This document shows positions 1 to 9,400 of a DNA stretch of 27,130 bases, one piece after another. Origin of the DNA: Pseudomonadota bacterium. Lineage in GTDB: Bacteria > Pseudomonadota > Alphaproteobacteria > Micropepsales > Micropepsaceae. The notes under the pieces were generated by a model that saw only the letters and a list, made by a program, of their open reading frames with translations, had not been told where the DNA came from and did no database searches. The position numbers and the translations under genes are program-made. Location: contig JAKBAU010000015.1 in NCBI GenBank assembly GCA_021808875.1, positions 1 to 27,130 on the forward strand, in the 5' to 3' direction. The number at the start of each line of letters is the position of its first letter. Position 1 is the stretch's first letter.

Positions 1-539
1 AGGTCCGAGGTAGCGATCGCCGTTATCTCCGGCGGTCGGTTGAAGGCTTCGGCCACGAAGGAGGCGACGGGGCGATTAACCGGCGGGCGGCGCTGTGGCC
101 AGGCAGAAACCTCGATCTTGATCGAGGATCGCAGCTCGGCATGGGGTGCGGTGATGCTTTTGTATGGCAGGCGATAGAGAACATATTCGGCCTCCCACAT
201 CGTCTTGCGATGTTCGGGGTTCGCCGGATCAAACTCGAATCCGGCGGACAGAAGCGCAGCAGAGATATTTTCGCGCAGACGCCGATACGCCCCTCGCGAT
301 TGCTTCTCGGCAGACACGATCTTGAGATCGATGTCCTCTGACATACGTTGGGTGATGCGATGGGCGCGCGCGAGCGCCGTGCCGCCCTGAAAGGCGAGTT
401 GGAACGGTCCGCTGTCGGCCCTGATGATCGCGGCCAATGCCTTGACGACGTACCAATCTTTTTCGACTAGGGACGGGGACTGCAGCTTAAAGAATTGCTG
501 CACGTCGACGAGCTCTTCGATGCTAGGGCTACCGTTCAA
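1..539 (-). CDS. abiEii: Nucleotidyltransferase AbiEii-type toxin, 3' end cut by window edge
   Basis: Toxin of a type IV (AbiE) toxin-antitoxin pair. The family uses a nucleotidyltransferase fold to modify its target, tRNA in studied relatives, and stop growth of phage-infected cells. I translated the minus strand by hand: 179 residues are open to the left edge of the window, against about 250-300 usual for the family. Visible motifs are EKDW (residues 26-29), GGTALAR (52-58) and SEDIDLK (67-73). The two Asp of that last motif are the expected metal ligands of the fold. The start is a TTG at 539-537 with a GGAG eight bases upstream; an ATG appears only at residue 66, inside the conserved core. 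It overlaps the end of the antitoxin gene by 11 bases, so translation is probably coupled. Completeness beyond base 1 cannot be judged. Confidence 0.88.
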   Translation of the reverse strand, partial: MNGSPSIEELVDVQQFFKLQSPSLVEKDWYVVKALAAIIRADSGPFQLAFQGGTALARAHRITQRMSEDIDLKIVSAEKQSRGAYRRLRENISAALLSAGFEFDPANPEHRKTMWEAEYVLYRLPYKSITAPHAELRSSIKIEVSAWPQRRPPVNRPVASFVAEAFNRPPEITAIATSD

Positions 540-945
540 GGACGAGCTCCGTGTTCCCATCGCTCAGACGGCGGGAAAAGCGACCCTTCACGCGCAGCAC
601 CGGACGGACCGGTATCTGCGTCGAGCGGTCTTCGTTATACGCCCTTTCCCATTCGGTCGGTTCCCATTTGACGCCGAGTTTGTCCAGGGCCTGGCGCGCT
701 GCGCTCGCAAGGCCGTTCGAGCTAAAGAGAATCGGCTTGCCGGAGAGCCGTGACAGGATGGCGCGACCGTAGACGCCATATCCAAGGCGAATGAGCTTGC
801 CGTCGCGCACCAGGCCATGGAGCGCGCGCGCGATCTGGGTTTCGCCGCTGAGATCGGCGAATTCGCGCGTGAGGAACACGTCCTCGCCCGCTCTGCGGGC
901 GATTCTGTCCTCGATTTTTTGGCGCAACGTCTTTGGGCGACGCAC
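529..945 (-). CDS. abiEi: DUF6088 / AbiEi-like antitoxin, winged-helix transcription regulator
   Basis: Antitoxin partner of the AbiEii toxin directly downstream. The family represses its own operon through an N-terminal winged helix, and its presence neutralises the toxin without stable binding (type IV). The visible core begins around TLRQKIEDRI, continues through a helix-turn-helix-like segment (VFLTREFADL, then ARALHGLVRDGKLIRLG) and the YGVYGRA turn typical of DUF6088, and ends in LVLER. The frame stays open upstream to a TTG at 1005. I prefer the GTG at 945-943 (AGG six bases upstream; 138 residues), because the 20 extra codons consist of the tandem promoter repeats at 960-996 and give a Cys-rich, unconserved-looking peptide. 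A 1005 start would give 158 residues, and an ATG at 981 is also possible. Confidence 0.8.
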   Translation of the reverse strand: MRRPKTLRQKIEDRIARRAGEDVFLTREFADLSGETQIARALHGLVRDGKLIRLGYGVYGRAILSRLSGKPILFSSNGLASAARQALDKLGVKWEPTEWERAYNEDRSTQIPVRPVLRVKGRFSRRLSDGNTELVLER

Positions 946-959
946 AGTACACCTAGCTT

Positions 960-1005
960 GCAAACACTTGACGCTCACCATGCGCAAACACTTGACACAT
1001 GTCAA
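960..1005. promoter_or_regulatory. Tandem direct repeats plus inverted repeat: probable antitoxin operator
   Basis: GCAAACACTTGAC occurs twice exactly, at 960-972 and 984-996, with a period of 24 bases. The second copy merges into an inverted repeat, TTGAC-N4-GTCAA, at 992-1005. AbiEi-family antitoxins are known to bind repeats at their own promoter. The position just upstream of the preferred GTG start at 945, followed by an AT-rich stretch at about 1005-1045, fits negative autoregulation. The repeats are seen directly; binding is inferred. Confidence 0.55.
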
Positions 1006-1384
1006 TTAAAATACGTGTATTAGCAATATGTTATTGCAAGTCATAGGGGGTATGGAGCGTAAATCAGCCGCGAAATGGGACCCCATTGTCGGAGCACCAT
1101 AACGGGTTGACCTCGCAATGGAATTTGCCCTTTGGGCGGGGTACGGATCGGCACTGGTAGGCAGAACTGCAGGCAGGGGATTTATTTTGCCCTTTCAATG
1201 GCTTGCGCCTGCCAGCGGCGGGGTTCGTCTTCGGACCCGATCCACATCTCCCAACTCAAATGTGCGCACCGGCAGCGCCCGTGGGTACCACCCTTCATCC
1301 GCAGCCGGAAAGGAACAGTTCCCGGTAATTCACGGGTTCGGCTGTATACTGTTGAACTGCGGCAAAGCCTCCTTTGGCTGTGAA
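1006..1384. other. Gene-poor spacer between the AbiE pair and the DUF4011 helicase gene
   Basis: No convincing gene. Bases 1005-1045 are AT-rich and probably hold the leftward AbiE promoter. From about 1060 the DNA is GC-rich and includes a small GCCC-TTT-GGGC hairpin near 1127-1137. A plus-strand open frame at 1118-1477 has no ribosome site, odd composition, and runs into the 3' end of the opposing helicase gene, so I do not call it. The segment may be decayed DNA of an older insertion, but I cannot identify it. The end of the helicase gene at 1385 shows no clear terminator. Confidence 0.5.
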
Positions 1385-4300
1385 CTATGCGGACGCGTAC
1401 AACCCCTTCGCGATCCTATCATGCAGCTCGGGACCCACCCGCCTAAAGCCCAGAAGGCGGGCCGCAGATCGTATTAGATCCTCATCATCACCGCCGGCAT
1501 TGTCGTCCCGCGCGAGCTTCACCGCAGCTCTGATCTCAAGCATCGAAATCGAGGCTGCTTTCAGTGTGGCGCCCGCTTCTGCCGAGCGGTCGCGAACCGG
1601 CGTTGCCTTGGCCTGCTCCTCGGTGAACCAGAAGTCGTCTTCTGCGCGCAGAGTGCCACTGCTGCCGTTTAGTTTCTGTAGGGCTGCGCGCGTGACACCG
1701 ATGATCCTCGAACCGGCCTTCTCTTTGCCAAAACTTGCCGACACCCGCCGGGCGACCTCTTCGACGTGAACCGGCCCTTCCAACTGGACAATTGCCAATG
1801 CAAGCTGTGTAAGCACCGCGTCTGGTGCTTCGTGTGGCTCATAGGACGCCCGAACCCGGCCTTGATAGCGCCTGTAGGCCGGCATCTGCCTGACCACGAG
1901 TTCCGGCGCCTCTATGACTTCTTGCCCGATGGTCTGGGCTTCGGCTACGCGTGTGGGCCCGTGATTTGCGCCTTGGACACGAATACCCTCTCTGGCGGCG
2001 TCGCGCGCCTCGAGCAGTGCCTGACGGAGGCGCTCGATCTCGGTCTTGCGATTGTAGAACCAGTCCGTGCTCCAGATTCGATGAAACCGCCAGCCGAGGC
2101 TTTCAAGCACATCCTGGCGCAAACGATCGCGCTCGCGGGCCCAAAGGGCGCTATGATAGGTCGCGCCGTCGCATTCGACGGCGAGCAGATAGGCCCCTGG
2201 CTTCTCCGGATGGCGGATTCCGAGATCGATGCGGAAGCCGGCTGACCCGACCTGGGGATCGGCCAAAAATCCGAAACTTCGGATGACGTCGGCCACATCC
2301 TCCTCGAAGGGAGAATCGGCACTCTCCCCCGTCGGGCTGCTGTCGTCCATTTGGCCATGTTTGGCAAATTCGAGGAAGCGCTTCAGGATTCGGGGGCCTT
2401 CGCGGGCCGAGCGGCTGACATCAAGGTCCTCAGGATCAAATGAAGCGAAGACCTCGCAGCGAACTCGTGCGCGCGTGAAGAGCACGTTGAGGCGCCGCTC
2501 GCCGCCATCACCGTTCACCGGGCCAAATTCGTTGCTAGGGCGAGCGCCCGGCCGGCTTGGTCCATATCCGACGCTGACGAGGATGACGTCTCGTTCATCT
2601 CCCTGAACATTCTCTATGTTCTTGACGAACACGTCTTCCGACTGCCCTTGGCGCAGAAAACCATCCAACGTCGGGTCCTTCCGCCTCCGGGCCTCAAGGA
2701 GCTCAGTAATCAGGTTGAGCTGGGCAAAGGAGAAGGTGACGATACCGAGCGACAGGCTCGGATGTGCCCGTGCGTGTTCGGCCACACGGTCGACGACTGC
2801 TTCCCCTTCCTTTCGGTTGTCGCGTTTGCCGCCACGGTCGTAAAGCCCGTCGACCCGTGTGAAGCACAACCCATACGCCGGATCCTCTTGCAGCGGCGAG
2901 GGCGGCAGGATGAGGCCGCTGTCGTAGAACTCGCGGTTGGAGACTGCGATTAGGGACGGATCACGCGAGCGGTAATGCCAGGTGAGCATACGGGCCCCCA
3001 ATCCACGTGCTTCACACAGGGTGAGGACGCTCTCCATTGAAGCGGCGCTTGCAGCACCTTGCAGCAAGTCGTCGGCATCATCCCCGTCATCCTCGAGCTC
3101 CGCGGCATCGGCGAGCAGCCGGTCGAAGAAGGAGGTAGGAGGCAGCTGCATCTTGTCGCCGACGACGACGATCTGATTGGCCCGGGCGACGGCGCCAAGG
3201 GCGTCTTCGGGGCGCACCTGGGAGGCCTCGTCAATGACGAGCAGGTCGAATTGCACCTTACCCGGTGGCAAAAACTGGGCCACCGAGATCGGGCTCATCA
3301 GCAGTACGGGCTTGATCCGCTGCACGGCCTCCCCTGCCCTGACGAACAGCTTGCGAAGGGCAATGTGCCCGCGCTTCTTAGCGATCTCGCCCCGAATAAC
3401 TGCCATCTCGCCCTGGGCACCTTGGGGAACCTGCTGCAGGTGTCGGGTACGGATCATCGACGCATTGTCTCGCAGCTTGTTGCGTTCGAGCTCGGCAAAT
3501 CTCGCGACCAGCTCCTGGCGGTCGACAGACGTCAGCTGGTGAAGCTCGTCAGATCGCTTCAGGGCCTGGGCCCACAAGCGCTCAACGCGGGCAAAGCGCA
3601 GCTCGGTCGCCGCACCCTGGCAATCAACCCGTCCAGCCTTGAGTGCCTCAACCAGTTCGCCGATGCCAGCGCCTCGAAGTTGTGTCTCCAGAGCCGAAAG
3701 GCGGCACCAGAGGGGATAGCCCTCGAGGCTCCAGGCCATGCGGGCAAGCCCCCTTGAAAGCGTCTCAAGATCGAGCTGTTCAAGATCGCCGCCGCCCCAG
3801 ATCGAAACATCAAGATCGAGCGCCTCGATGAGCTCGCTGACGTGATCCCGAACGGCCTGGACCGCCTGTTGGAGGTCCGAGCGAAGCTGCCTGAGCACGT
3901 CAGGCCTTTCCGACAGCTGCAGAGCTGAGTCGGCCGCGCCGAAGAGCGCGGTGGACTTAAGCCGCTCGCACCACGCGGCAACGCTGCAGAGATGATCGAA
4001 ATCGGACTTTGCTCCCCGCCAGGAATTCTCGAACACGCGGGCGCAAAGGGGCTCTTCGGCCTCCCAGCTCTTCCGCTTTGCCTGGACATTGCACAATGAG
4101 TCGACCAGTTTGAGACGCGCGGACGGCGCCTTGGGCAATGGCTCACGCAAGAATCCGGTCAGATCGCGGCAGGCCACACGGTAGGCGCCATTCCAGCGCG
4201 CGAAAAACGACTGCGCGCCGGCGGCCAGGGGACCCCGCAGATGGGCGGCGGAGCGGTCGAAGGCAGTCTCGACGAAGGTCCCGCTGCAGGCCAAATGCAC

Positions 4301-6091
4301 CTCCTGCCATTCGCGCCCGACCGTCAGAGCCTCTCTGAGACGGGGCAGGCTCGCCGCGCGCAGCATGGCCGCGGCCGTAGCTCCGTCGCGCTCTGGCAGG
4401 CCCTCTAGGCATGACAGCACGTTTTCAATAGCCGCAGCGCTCCCAATCGAGGCGGGTTGGCTCAGACCGAGCGCTCCAGCCGCCTCTGCTATTGCGACAG
4501 TCAGCCGATCGAGCAGCGGCATCGCCGCATCCAGCTCTTCCTTGATGCGCGCCAAATCGACCGGTTGCAGATCGAGCCTGCGCACGCCCGCAAGGGGATG
4601 GTCCCGCCCGTTTCCGTTCGAGGCTAGAAGTGCAGCGAGTTCGGCCAGGGCATCCAGAAGCGCCTGTTCCTGTTCGCGCGACAACGCGGCCAGTGCCTCT
4701 GCCTTTAGTCTGGGTGGTGGCGCACCCTGCCCCAAGAAGCGCGCCTGCGCTCCCAAGAGTGTATAAGGGGTTTCTCCGGAGTTGCCGAGGGGCCGGTGCA
4801 GAGCATCGGCGAAGCGGTTCAACTGATCGCGTACCTTGAGCAGTTCGTCATCATTGTTGAAGGCTGGGCCAATGGATTGGGCCGCCGTGATCGTGCGGGC
4901 CAGCTCTGCCAATACGATCTTCTTGTTGGCACCCCGAGAATGAAGCTCAAGACAGACATCACGCAGGCCCACTTTGACCAGACGGCTGTGCACCACAGAG
5001 AGGGCCGCCATCTTTTCGGCGACAAAGAGGACGCGCTTTCCGTCATTGACCGCCGCTGCGATGATGTTCGTGATGGTCTGGGATTTTCCCGTTCCGGGCG
5101 GCCCCTGCACGACGAGATTTCGACCTGCCCGAACCTCTTCGATAACCCTGGTCTGCGACGCATCGGCGTCGACGACATGAAACAGCTGCTGAGGCGGAAG
5201 CCAGTCATCGAGACGGTCCTGATCGCTGAAGAGCGGGCTTTCGCCAGAAAAGCCCTCATAGAGAAGACCTCGCGTGAGCGCATGTGCGCCAATGGCCCCA
5301 GCGGGCCAGGCGTCAATGGCCAGGTCACGATACATGAGGAGCTTACTGAAACTGAAAAACCCGAGCTGAATGGCGTCGGTGTGGATCTTCCAGCTGGGAC
5401 GCTGGGCAATGACATCCTCGACTGCCGCGAAATAATCGGATGGCTTCCAGTCTTCTGCCACCTCGAGTTCCGGCAGATCGATCCCGAAGTCCTCCTTCCA
5501 GCGCTGATGGAGCGGCAGGTTGGTCTCGAACTCGTCGTCACGGATCCGGATATCATAGGTCGAGGTGCGCGCATTGCGCACCAGCTCGACAGACATGAGG
5601 ACCAAGGGCGCCTCGCGCACGACGCCAGAATTCCTGTCCTCAAACCAGGTCACGAACCCCAGGGCGAGGTAGAGCACATTGACGCCACTCTCCTCTTCAG
5701 CGCCCTGCGCTTCCCGGGCGATCTTCAGGAGGCGCTTCTGAAGGGCGTCGGCACCGAGCCGGGTTTCGAGAAAGGTGTCGGTGTAGCGCTGTTCGTCGAT
5801 AGTCCCTTCGCCACCGGCAGGCGGCAGTACGACATCGGAGGCCGGCTCCCCATCACCCCCTAGCGCCAGAAAGCGCATCGTCTTGCCGCTTGACAGGATC
5901 GCGTAGACGTCGTCGGAGCGTTCATTGACAATGTTGAGAACACTACCCCGCGTATTGGCCCGATTCACATGCACCAGGCGATTGCGCGTTCCGGTTTCGA
6001 CGAGGCGTCTTCTCGTATCGTCGAAGAGCCGGATGAGTGCCGAACGGTCCGCTGCATCGGCGGAGCGATCAGGATCGCTGTCCATCCCCAA
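1385..6091 (-). CDS. hheA: DUF4011 / SF1 helicase / Vsr-like nuclease / DUF3320 defence protein (Hhe-type)
   Basis: A 1568-residue multidomain protein. Order: DUF4011 (about 20-270, with TRNRLVHVNR near 35-44); an SF1 Upf1/AAA_11-type helicase split by a long helical insert; a Vsr/MTES_1575-type endonuclease; and a DUF3320 tail (about 1425-1490). Helicase motifs: GPPGTGKSQT (330-339), IDEASQ (953-958), GDKMQLPP (978-985), HYRSRDPSLI (1039-1048), ENVQGDERD (1160-1168) and NVLFTRARVR (1202-1211). Nuclease residues include FRIDL (1286-1290) and AVECDG (1304-1309), with WRFHRIWS near 1334-1341. All key ATPase and nuclease residues are present, so it looks active. This matches the DUF4011-helicase-Vsr architecture reported to protect against phage as a single gene. 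The TTG at 6091 is preferred, having a GGGGGAG eight bases upstream; the ATG at 6085 lacks a well-spaced site. It stands alone, with 334 bases to the gene upstream. Confidence 0.88.
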   Translation of the reverse strand: MGMDSDPDRSADAADRSALIRLFDDTRRRLVETGTRNRLVHVNRANTRGSVLNIVNERSDDVYAILSSGKTMRFLALGGDGEPASDVVLPPAGGEGTIDEQRYTDTFLETRLGADALQKRLLKIAREAQGAEEESGVNVLYLALGFVTWFEDRNSGVVREAPLVLMSVELVRNARTSTYDIRIRDDEFETNLPLHQRWKEDFGIDLPELEVAEDWKPSDYFAAVEDVIAQRPSWKIHTDAIQLGFFSFSKLLMYRDLAIDAWPAGAIGAHALTRGLLYEGFSGESPLFSDQDRLDDWLPPQQLFHVVDADASQTRVIEEVRAGRNLVVQGPPGTGKSQTITNIIAAAVNDGKRVLFVAEKMAALSVVHSRLVKVGLRDVCLELHSRGANKKIVLAELARTITAAQSIGPAFNNDDELLKVRDQLNRFADALHRPLGNSGETPYTLLGAQARFLGQGAPPPRLKAEALAALSREQEQALLDALAELAALLASNGNGRDHPLAGVRRLDLQPVDLARIKEELDAAMPLLDRLTVAIAEAAGALGLSQPASIGSAAAIENVLSCLEGLPERDGATAAAMLRAASLPRLREALTVGREWQEVHLACSGTFVETAFDRSAAHLRGPLAAGAQSFFARWNGAYRVACRDLTGFLREPLPKAPSARLKLVDSLCNVQAKRKSWEAEEPLCARVFENSWRGAKSDFDHLCSVAAWCERLKSTALFGAADSALQLSERPDVLRQLRSDLQQAVQAVRDHVSELIEALDLDVSIWGGGDLEQLDLETLSRGLARMAWSLEGYPLWCRLSALETQLRGAGIGELVEALKAGRVDCQGAATELRFARVERLWAQALKRSDELHQLTSVDRQELVARFAELERNKLRDNASMIRTRHLQQVPQGAQGEMAVIRGEIAKKRGHIALRKLFVRAGEAVQRIKPVLLMSPISVAQFLPPGKVQFDLLVIDEASQVRPEDALGAVARANQIVVVGDKMQLPPTSFFDRLLADAAELEDDGDDADDLLQGAASAASMESVLTLCEARGLGARMLTWHYRSRDPSLIAVSNREFYDSGLILPPSPLQEDPAYGLCFTRVDGLYDRGGKRDNRKEGEAVVDRVAEHARAHPSLSLGIVTFSFAQLNLITELLEARRRKDPTLDGFLRQGQSEDVFVKNIENVQGDERDVILVSVGYGPSRPGARPSNEFGPVNGDGGERRLNVLFTRARVRCEVFASFDPEDLDVSRSAREGPRILKRFLEFAKHGQMDDSSPTGESADSPFEEDVADVIRSFGFLADPQVGSAGFRIDLGIRHPEKPGAYLLAVECDGATYHSALWARERDRLRQDVLESLGWRFHRIWSTDWFYNRKTEIERLRQALLEARDAAREGIRVQGANHGPTRVAEAQTIGQEVIEAPELVVRQMPAYRRYQGRVRASYEPHEAPDAVLTQLALAIVQLEGPVHVEEVARRVSASFGKEKAGSRIIGVTRAALQKLNGSSGTLRAEDDFWFTEEQAKATPVRDRSAEAGATLKAASISMLEIRAAVKLARDDNAGGDDEDLIRSAARLLGFRRVGPELHDRIAKGLYASA

Positions 6092-6116
6092 AGCGCCAAC
6101 TCCCCCATGCCTGAAG

Positions 6117-6153
6117 GTACCGGGGGCAGCACCGGGGACCCGGTCTACGGTAC
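6117..6153 (-). promoter_or_regulatory. Nested inverted repeats in the leader of the DUF4011 helicase gene
   Basis: The inner perfect stem ACCGGG-GA-CCCGGT (6131-6144) sits inside an outer pair GTACCG (6117-6122) and CGGTAC (6148-6153). It ends about 25 bases before the TTG start and its ribosome site, so it would be in the mRNA leader or at the promoter. It may be an operator or a translation-limiting hairpin; the sequence alone does not decide. Confidence 0.35.
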
Positions 6154-6182
6154 AAATTTAACAGATTAATCGAAAAGATCCG

Positions 6183-6213
6183 CCCCGCTGCAAGTATAGG
6201 ACTCAGAGCGGGG
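6183..6213. repeat. Inverted repeat CCCCGCT-N17-AGCGGGG
   Basis: Perfect 7-base arms at 6183-6189 and 6207-6213 with a 17-base spacer containing TATA. The pair lies immediately upstream of the AT-rich putative -10 tract of the DUF4011 helicase gene. Spacing of arm centres is about two helical turns, which would suit a dimeric regulator, but no regulator is identified. Confidence 0.3.
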
Positions 6214-6425
6214 AAACTGCAACAGAATAGGCAGACTGATTCTAAGCATACTGAATAAGCTCGCGAATAATCTCATAGCACCCTGCCAATAAGCCCGCGG
6301 ACCTTAGAGCCGCAGGTCAGCATTCTGCCTTAGGAATACCCACAGAACCCAGCTGCTCGCACCTCTGGACAGGCGAAGATACACTGTCCTCGTTTTGATG
6401 CCTCGAGGCCGCGACCTATACCTTG

Positions 6426-9400
6426 CTAATTTATTTCTAGCTCCACGCTCATTGGCGCACTGCCAGAGTGCCGCACATAACGCGCTTTCCCGTGATACAC
6501 GAAAGGCGCAGCTTTGCCTCCCGTTAGCTTAGTATCACGCACAAACAGGTGCAGCGAGATCCCCAACCTCTCATGATTGATGATTTCCTGCCCGCGACGG
6601 CTCGATGCTCTGGTCATATTCTGACTTTGCCAGTGGAACCGCTTCTCACTGATCCAGTGGTCGAGATAACGTTGATCTTGCCGCTTGCCCTGCTTGTTAA
6701 GGGTCACCAGCAGCACATGCACTTTCTGGTCATGAAGCACGATATGGCCGGAATTCCAGCTACCTTGGTTAAATTTCTCTCCAAATAGCAGGGGAATTTC
6801 CTCACGCATAAAGCTCTGCCCGACAGCGAAATCAAGTTGGTCGACAACTGCGCAGAACTTTGCGACCGGGAACACGTCCTCGTTAACATATAGATCAGCA
6901 TAGTCAGGGTTTAGCGCCTTTAATACATACTTCCCGTCATCCGACCGGGAGACCTCACGTAACAAGTATTCCTTCTCACCAGCATCAACTTGCCGTTCGA
7001 CGGCAAAGATGCCACCGGTGCAGCTATCAAAGCCTTCCGAAGGAGCGAGCTCCAAGAGAAGGAAATCGCCGTCATGGATAGGGTCTGCCCCACCATTCAT
7101 CGAATTGCCGGAAGCACGAACAATGAAATGGCGCGCCGGATCAAGTTGTCCGTAGCTATGCCCAAGCTGGCGATGTTCTTCGGACCCTGTGGTACCGGCT
7201 TTGAAATGGCCGCAGGCCATCGGTAGATTTGGAAAGTACGCAAGCTCGACCCGGTTTTGCAAAGGCCGTCGAGGACTGACTCCGCTTGCCGGATTGTCCA
7301 CCCCACCTATCCTAACCTCATATGTCGCCAGCCGATAATCAACGATCTCCTGCACGAAATCTGCAAAAATATCTGCATTCTCGGGCATCACCTTAAAGGT
7401 TGGATTGAAGCGATCTTCTGCCACCTGAAAGAAGGCAATCCCAGCCCGATCGGTATTACCCCCGACCCATGCGTTGATCGGATTACGACGCCAGTATTGC
7501 TGCCACTGAAGCGAATGACCATCCTCCGAGATTATGAACTCCTCAGGCAGATCTGAGATCAACGGAGGTTGACGTTGCAATATCTCCCAAGAGCGATGTG
7601 CCAATTGCGGGAGTTCTGGCGCGACACGCCAACCATCCAATTCCTGGAACGCCTCCAATAGTACCAACTTGAACGACCTAGTTAACCTAGCACTTTCTAA
7701 CTCAGACAAGAACGATCCATGTGTACGAAAAACCTTGTGTTCATCATCCGAAAGATCGTTGTACTCTGCAACCAAGGCAAACCAGCTTCCGTACTGAAGC
7801 TGCACCTGTTGCACGCTTGAGCCTGCTCGATAGAATTCACTCAAGGTTGGCCGTCGACCGAGCACCGCCTTAAGCGCGTCGTAATCCGCCCGTATGCCGC
7901 TCGAATTCAACGATTTTAGGAACTCAATTACCCTAAGATCGAAGTTAAGGAAGCAACCGGCCGGCAATTTGCGCCGCCCTTCTGGCATCTCATTCGCAAA
8001 GGCGGCCAGCTCTCTATACGTACTACCAGTCTGCCCGAGCACTTGCACTTTATAGAGAAAGCTTTGGTGGTTCCCAATGAAGTCGAGAACAACCAATTTT
8101 TCCTTCCCCTCCGCACGGCGCAAGCCGCGACCTAACTGTTGCAAAAAGAGTATTTTTGACTCCGTGGGGCGCAGCATCAACACCGTGTCAATTGCCGGAA
8201 GATCCAGCCCTTCGTTGAAGAGGTCGACCGAAAAAATCACGTCTAATAGGCCGGCTGAGAGCTTATCCAACGCCACGCTGCGCCCAAGTTCTGACCCCGA
8301 GTACACTGCGGACGCTCGAACTCCTGCCCGGCGAAATTGATCGGCCATATATTCGGCGTGCTTAATTGAAACGCAGAATGCCAAGGTTCGCGTTTGGCGA
8401 TGTGCTCGCCACTGGTTCAGCGCATGCCGGGCTCGAGCCAATGTTGCCAGCTTGTTGTCCAATTGCTCCAGATCAAACTTTCCATTTCGCCATGGGATTT
8501 CCTGGTAATCGACCGTCTCATCCCAAATGCCATAGTAATCAAACGGGACCAGCAAATTGGCAGAAACACCGTCAAACAGATTACGGCTAAAAACAAGATT
8601 GTCATCACAGAGCGAAAGAATATCCGATTGATCTGTTCGGTCAGGTGTTGCCGTAAGCCCGAGGAGAAAGCGCGGCTCGAAGTAGGTCAATATACGCCGG
8701 TAAGTTGGAGCTGCCGCGTGGTGAAATTCATCGACGACAATGTAGTCGAAATGCTGAGGCTGAAAGCGTTCCAGATGATGAGGCCGGCCTAGCGTCTGTA
8801 CTGACGCGCACAGAACTTCAACCGTCTCATCGCGCCGGGACCCTGTGTAGAATCCGGCCCGGCTGAATGGTCGGATGCGCAGGAAGGTTTCGGCGGCCTG
8901 ATACAGAATTTCCTCGCGATGGGCTACAAAGAGCACCCTACGAGCGGCACAATTTTCTGCATCAAAGGCAGCCAACCATGTCTTTCCGAGGCCGGTGGCC
9001 AGAACCACTAAGCCGCGCCTATAACCTTCTGCGCGCGTAGCTCGCAGCGCCTGCAGCGCTTCGGCTTGAATCTCCGACGGCTGCGGGATCGGCTCTCGCT
9101 CCTCTGCCCCGGGGGCAATAGAACGGGAGGGAAGCTGGCGGCGGGCCTCATAGGCGTCAATCCAAGCGTCTGTGAGTTCATGTGTTCGTGGATCACGAAA
9201 CAGCTCTTCAAATCGGGCGCGGACCTCAAGAAATCCCGGATCAGCTGGATAGTCGATTCGGTAATTCCACTCCAAGCCCTCGGTTAATGCCACTCTGCTG
9301 ATGTTACTCGAACCGACAAAGGCCGTTCCATATAGAGCTTCAGCTGACCCAAACCGCGCAAACATATACGCCTTTAAGTGAAAGCTGGACGGGCCGGCCT

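Larger units (their letters stand above)
6092..6425. other. Intergenic leader of the DUF4011 helicase gene
   Basis: No gene seen in this 334-base gap. The left half is the 5' leader of the minus-strand helicase gene and holds the two inverted-repeat structures listed separately. On the minus strand an AT-rich tract at about 6152-6178, with TTAAAT and ATTAAT hexamers, is the likeliest -10 region, but no good -35 is visible. A weak inverted repeat, GGACAG-N11-CTGTCC, lies near 6367-6389 just past the stop of the upstream gene. It could be a weak terminator, but it has no T tract. Confidence 0.45.

Noticed and set aside
1024..1384. Possible remnant of an insertion sequence in the spacer
   Set aside because: Some of the DNA looks like decayed insertion-sequence ends, but I found no terminal repeats, no transposase fragment and no target duplication.
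1118..1477. 119-codon plus-strand ORF in the left spacer
   Set aside because: No ribosome site, no recognisable domain, and its 3' part lies antisense to the end of the DUF4011 helicase gene.
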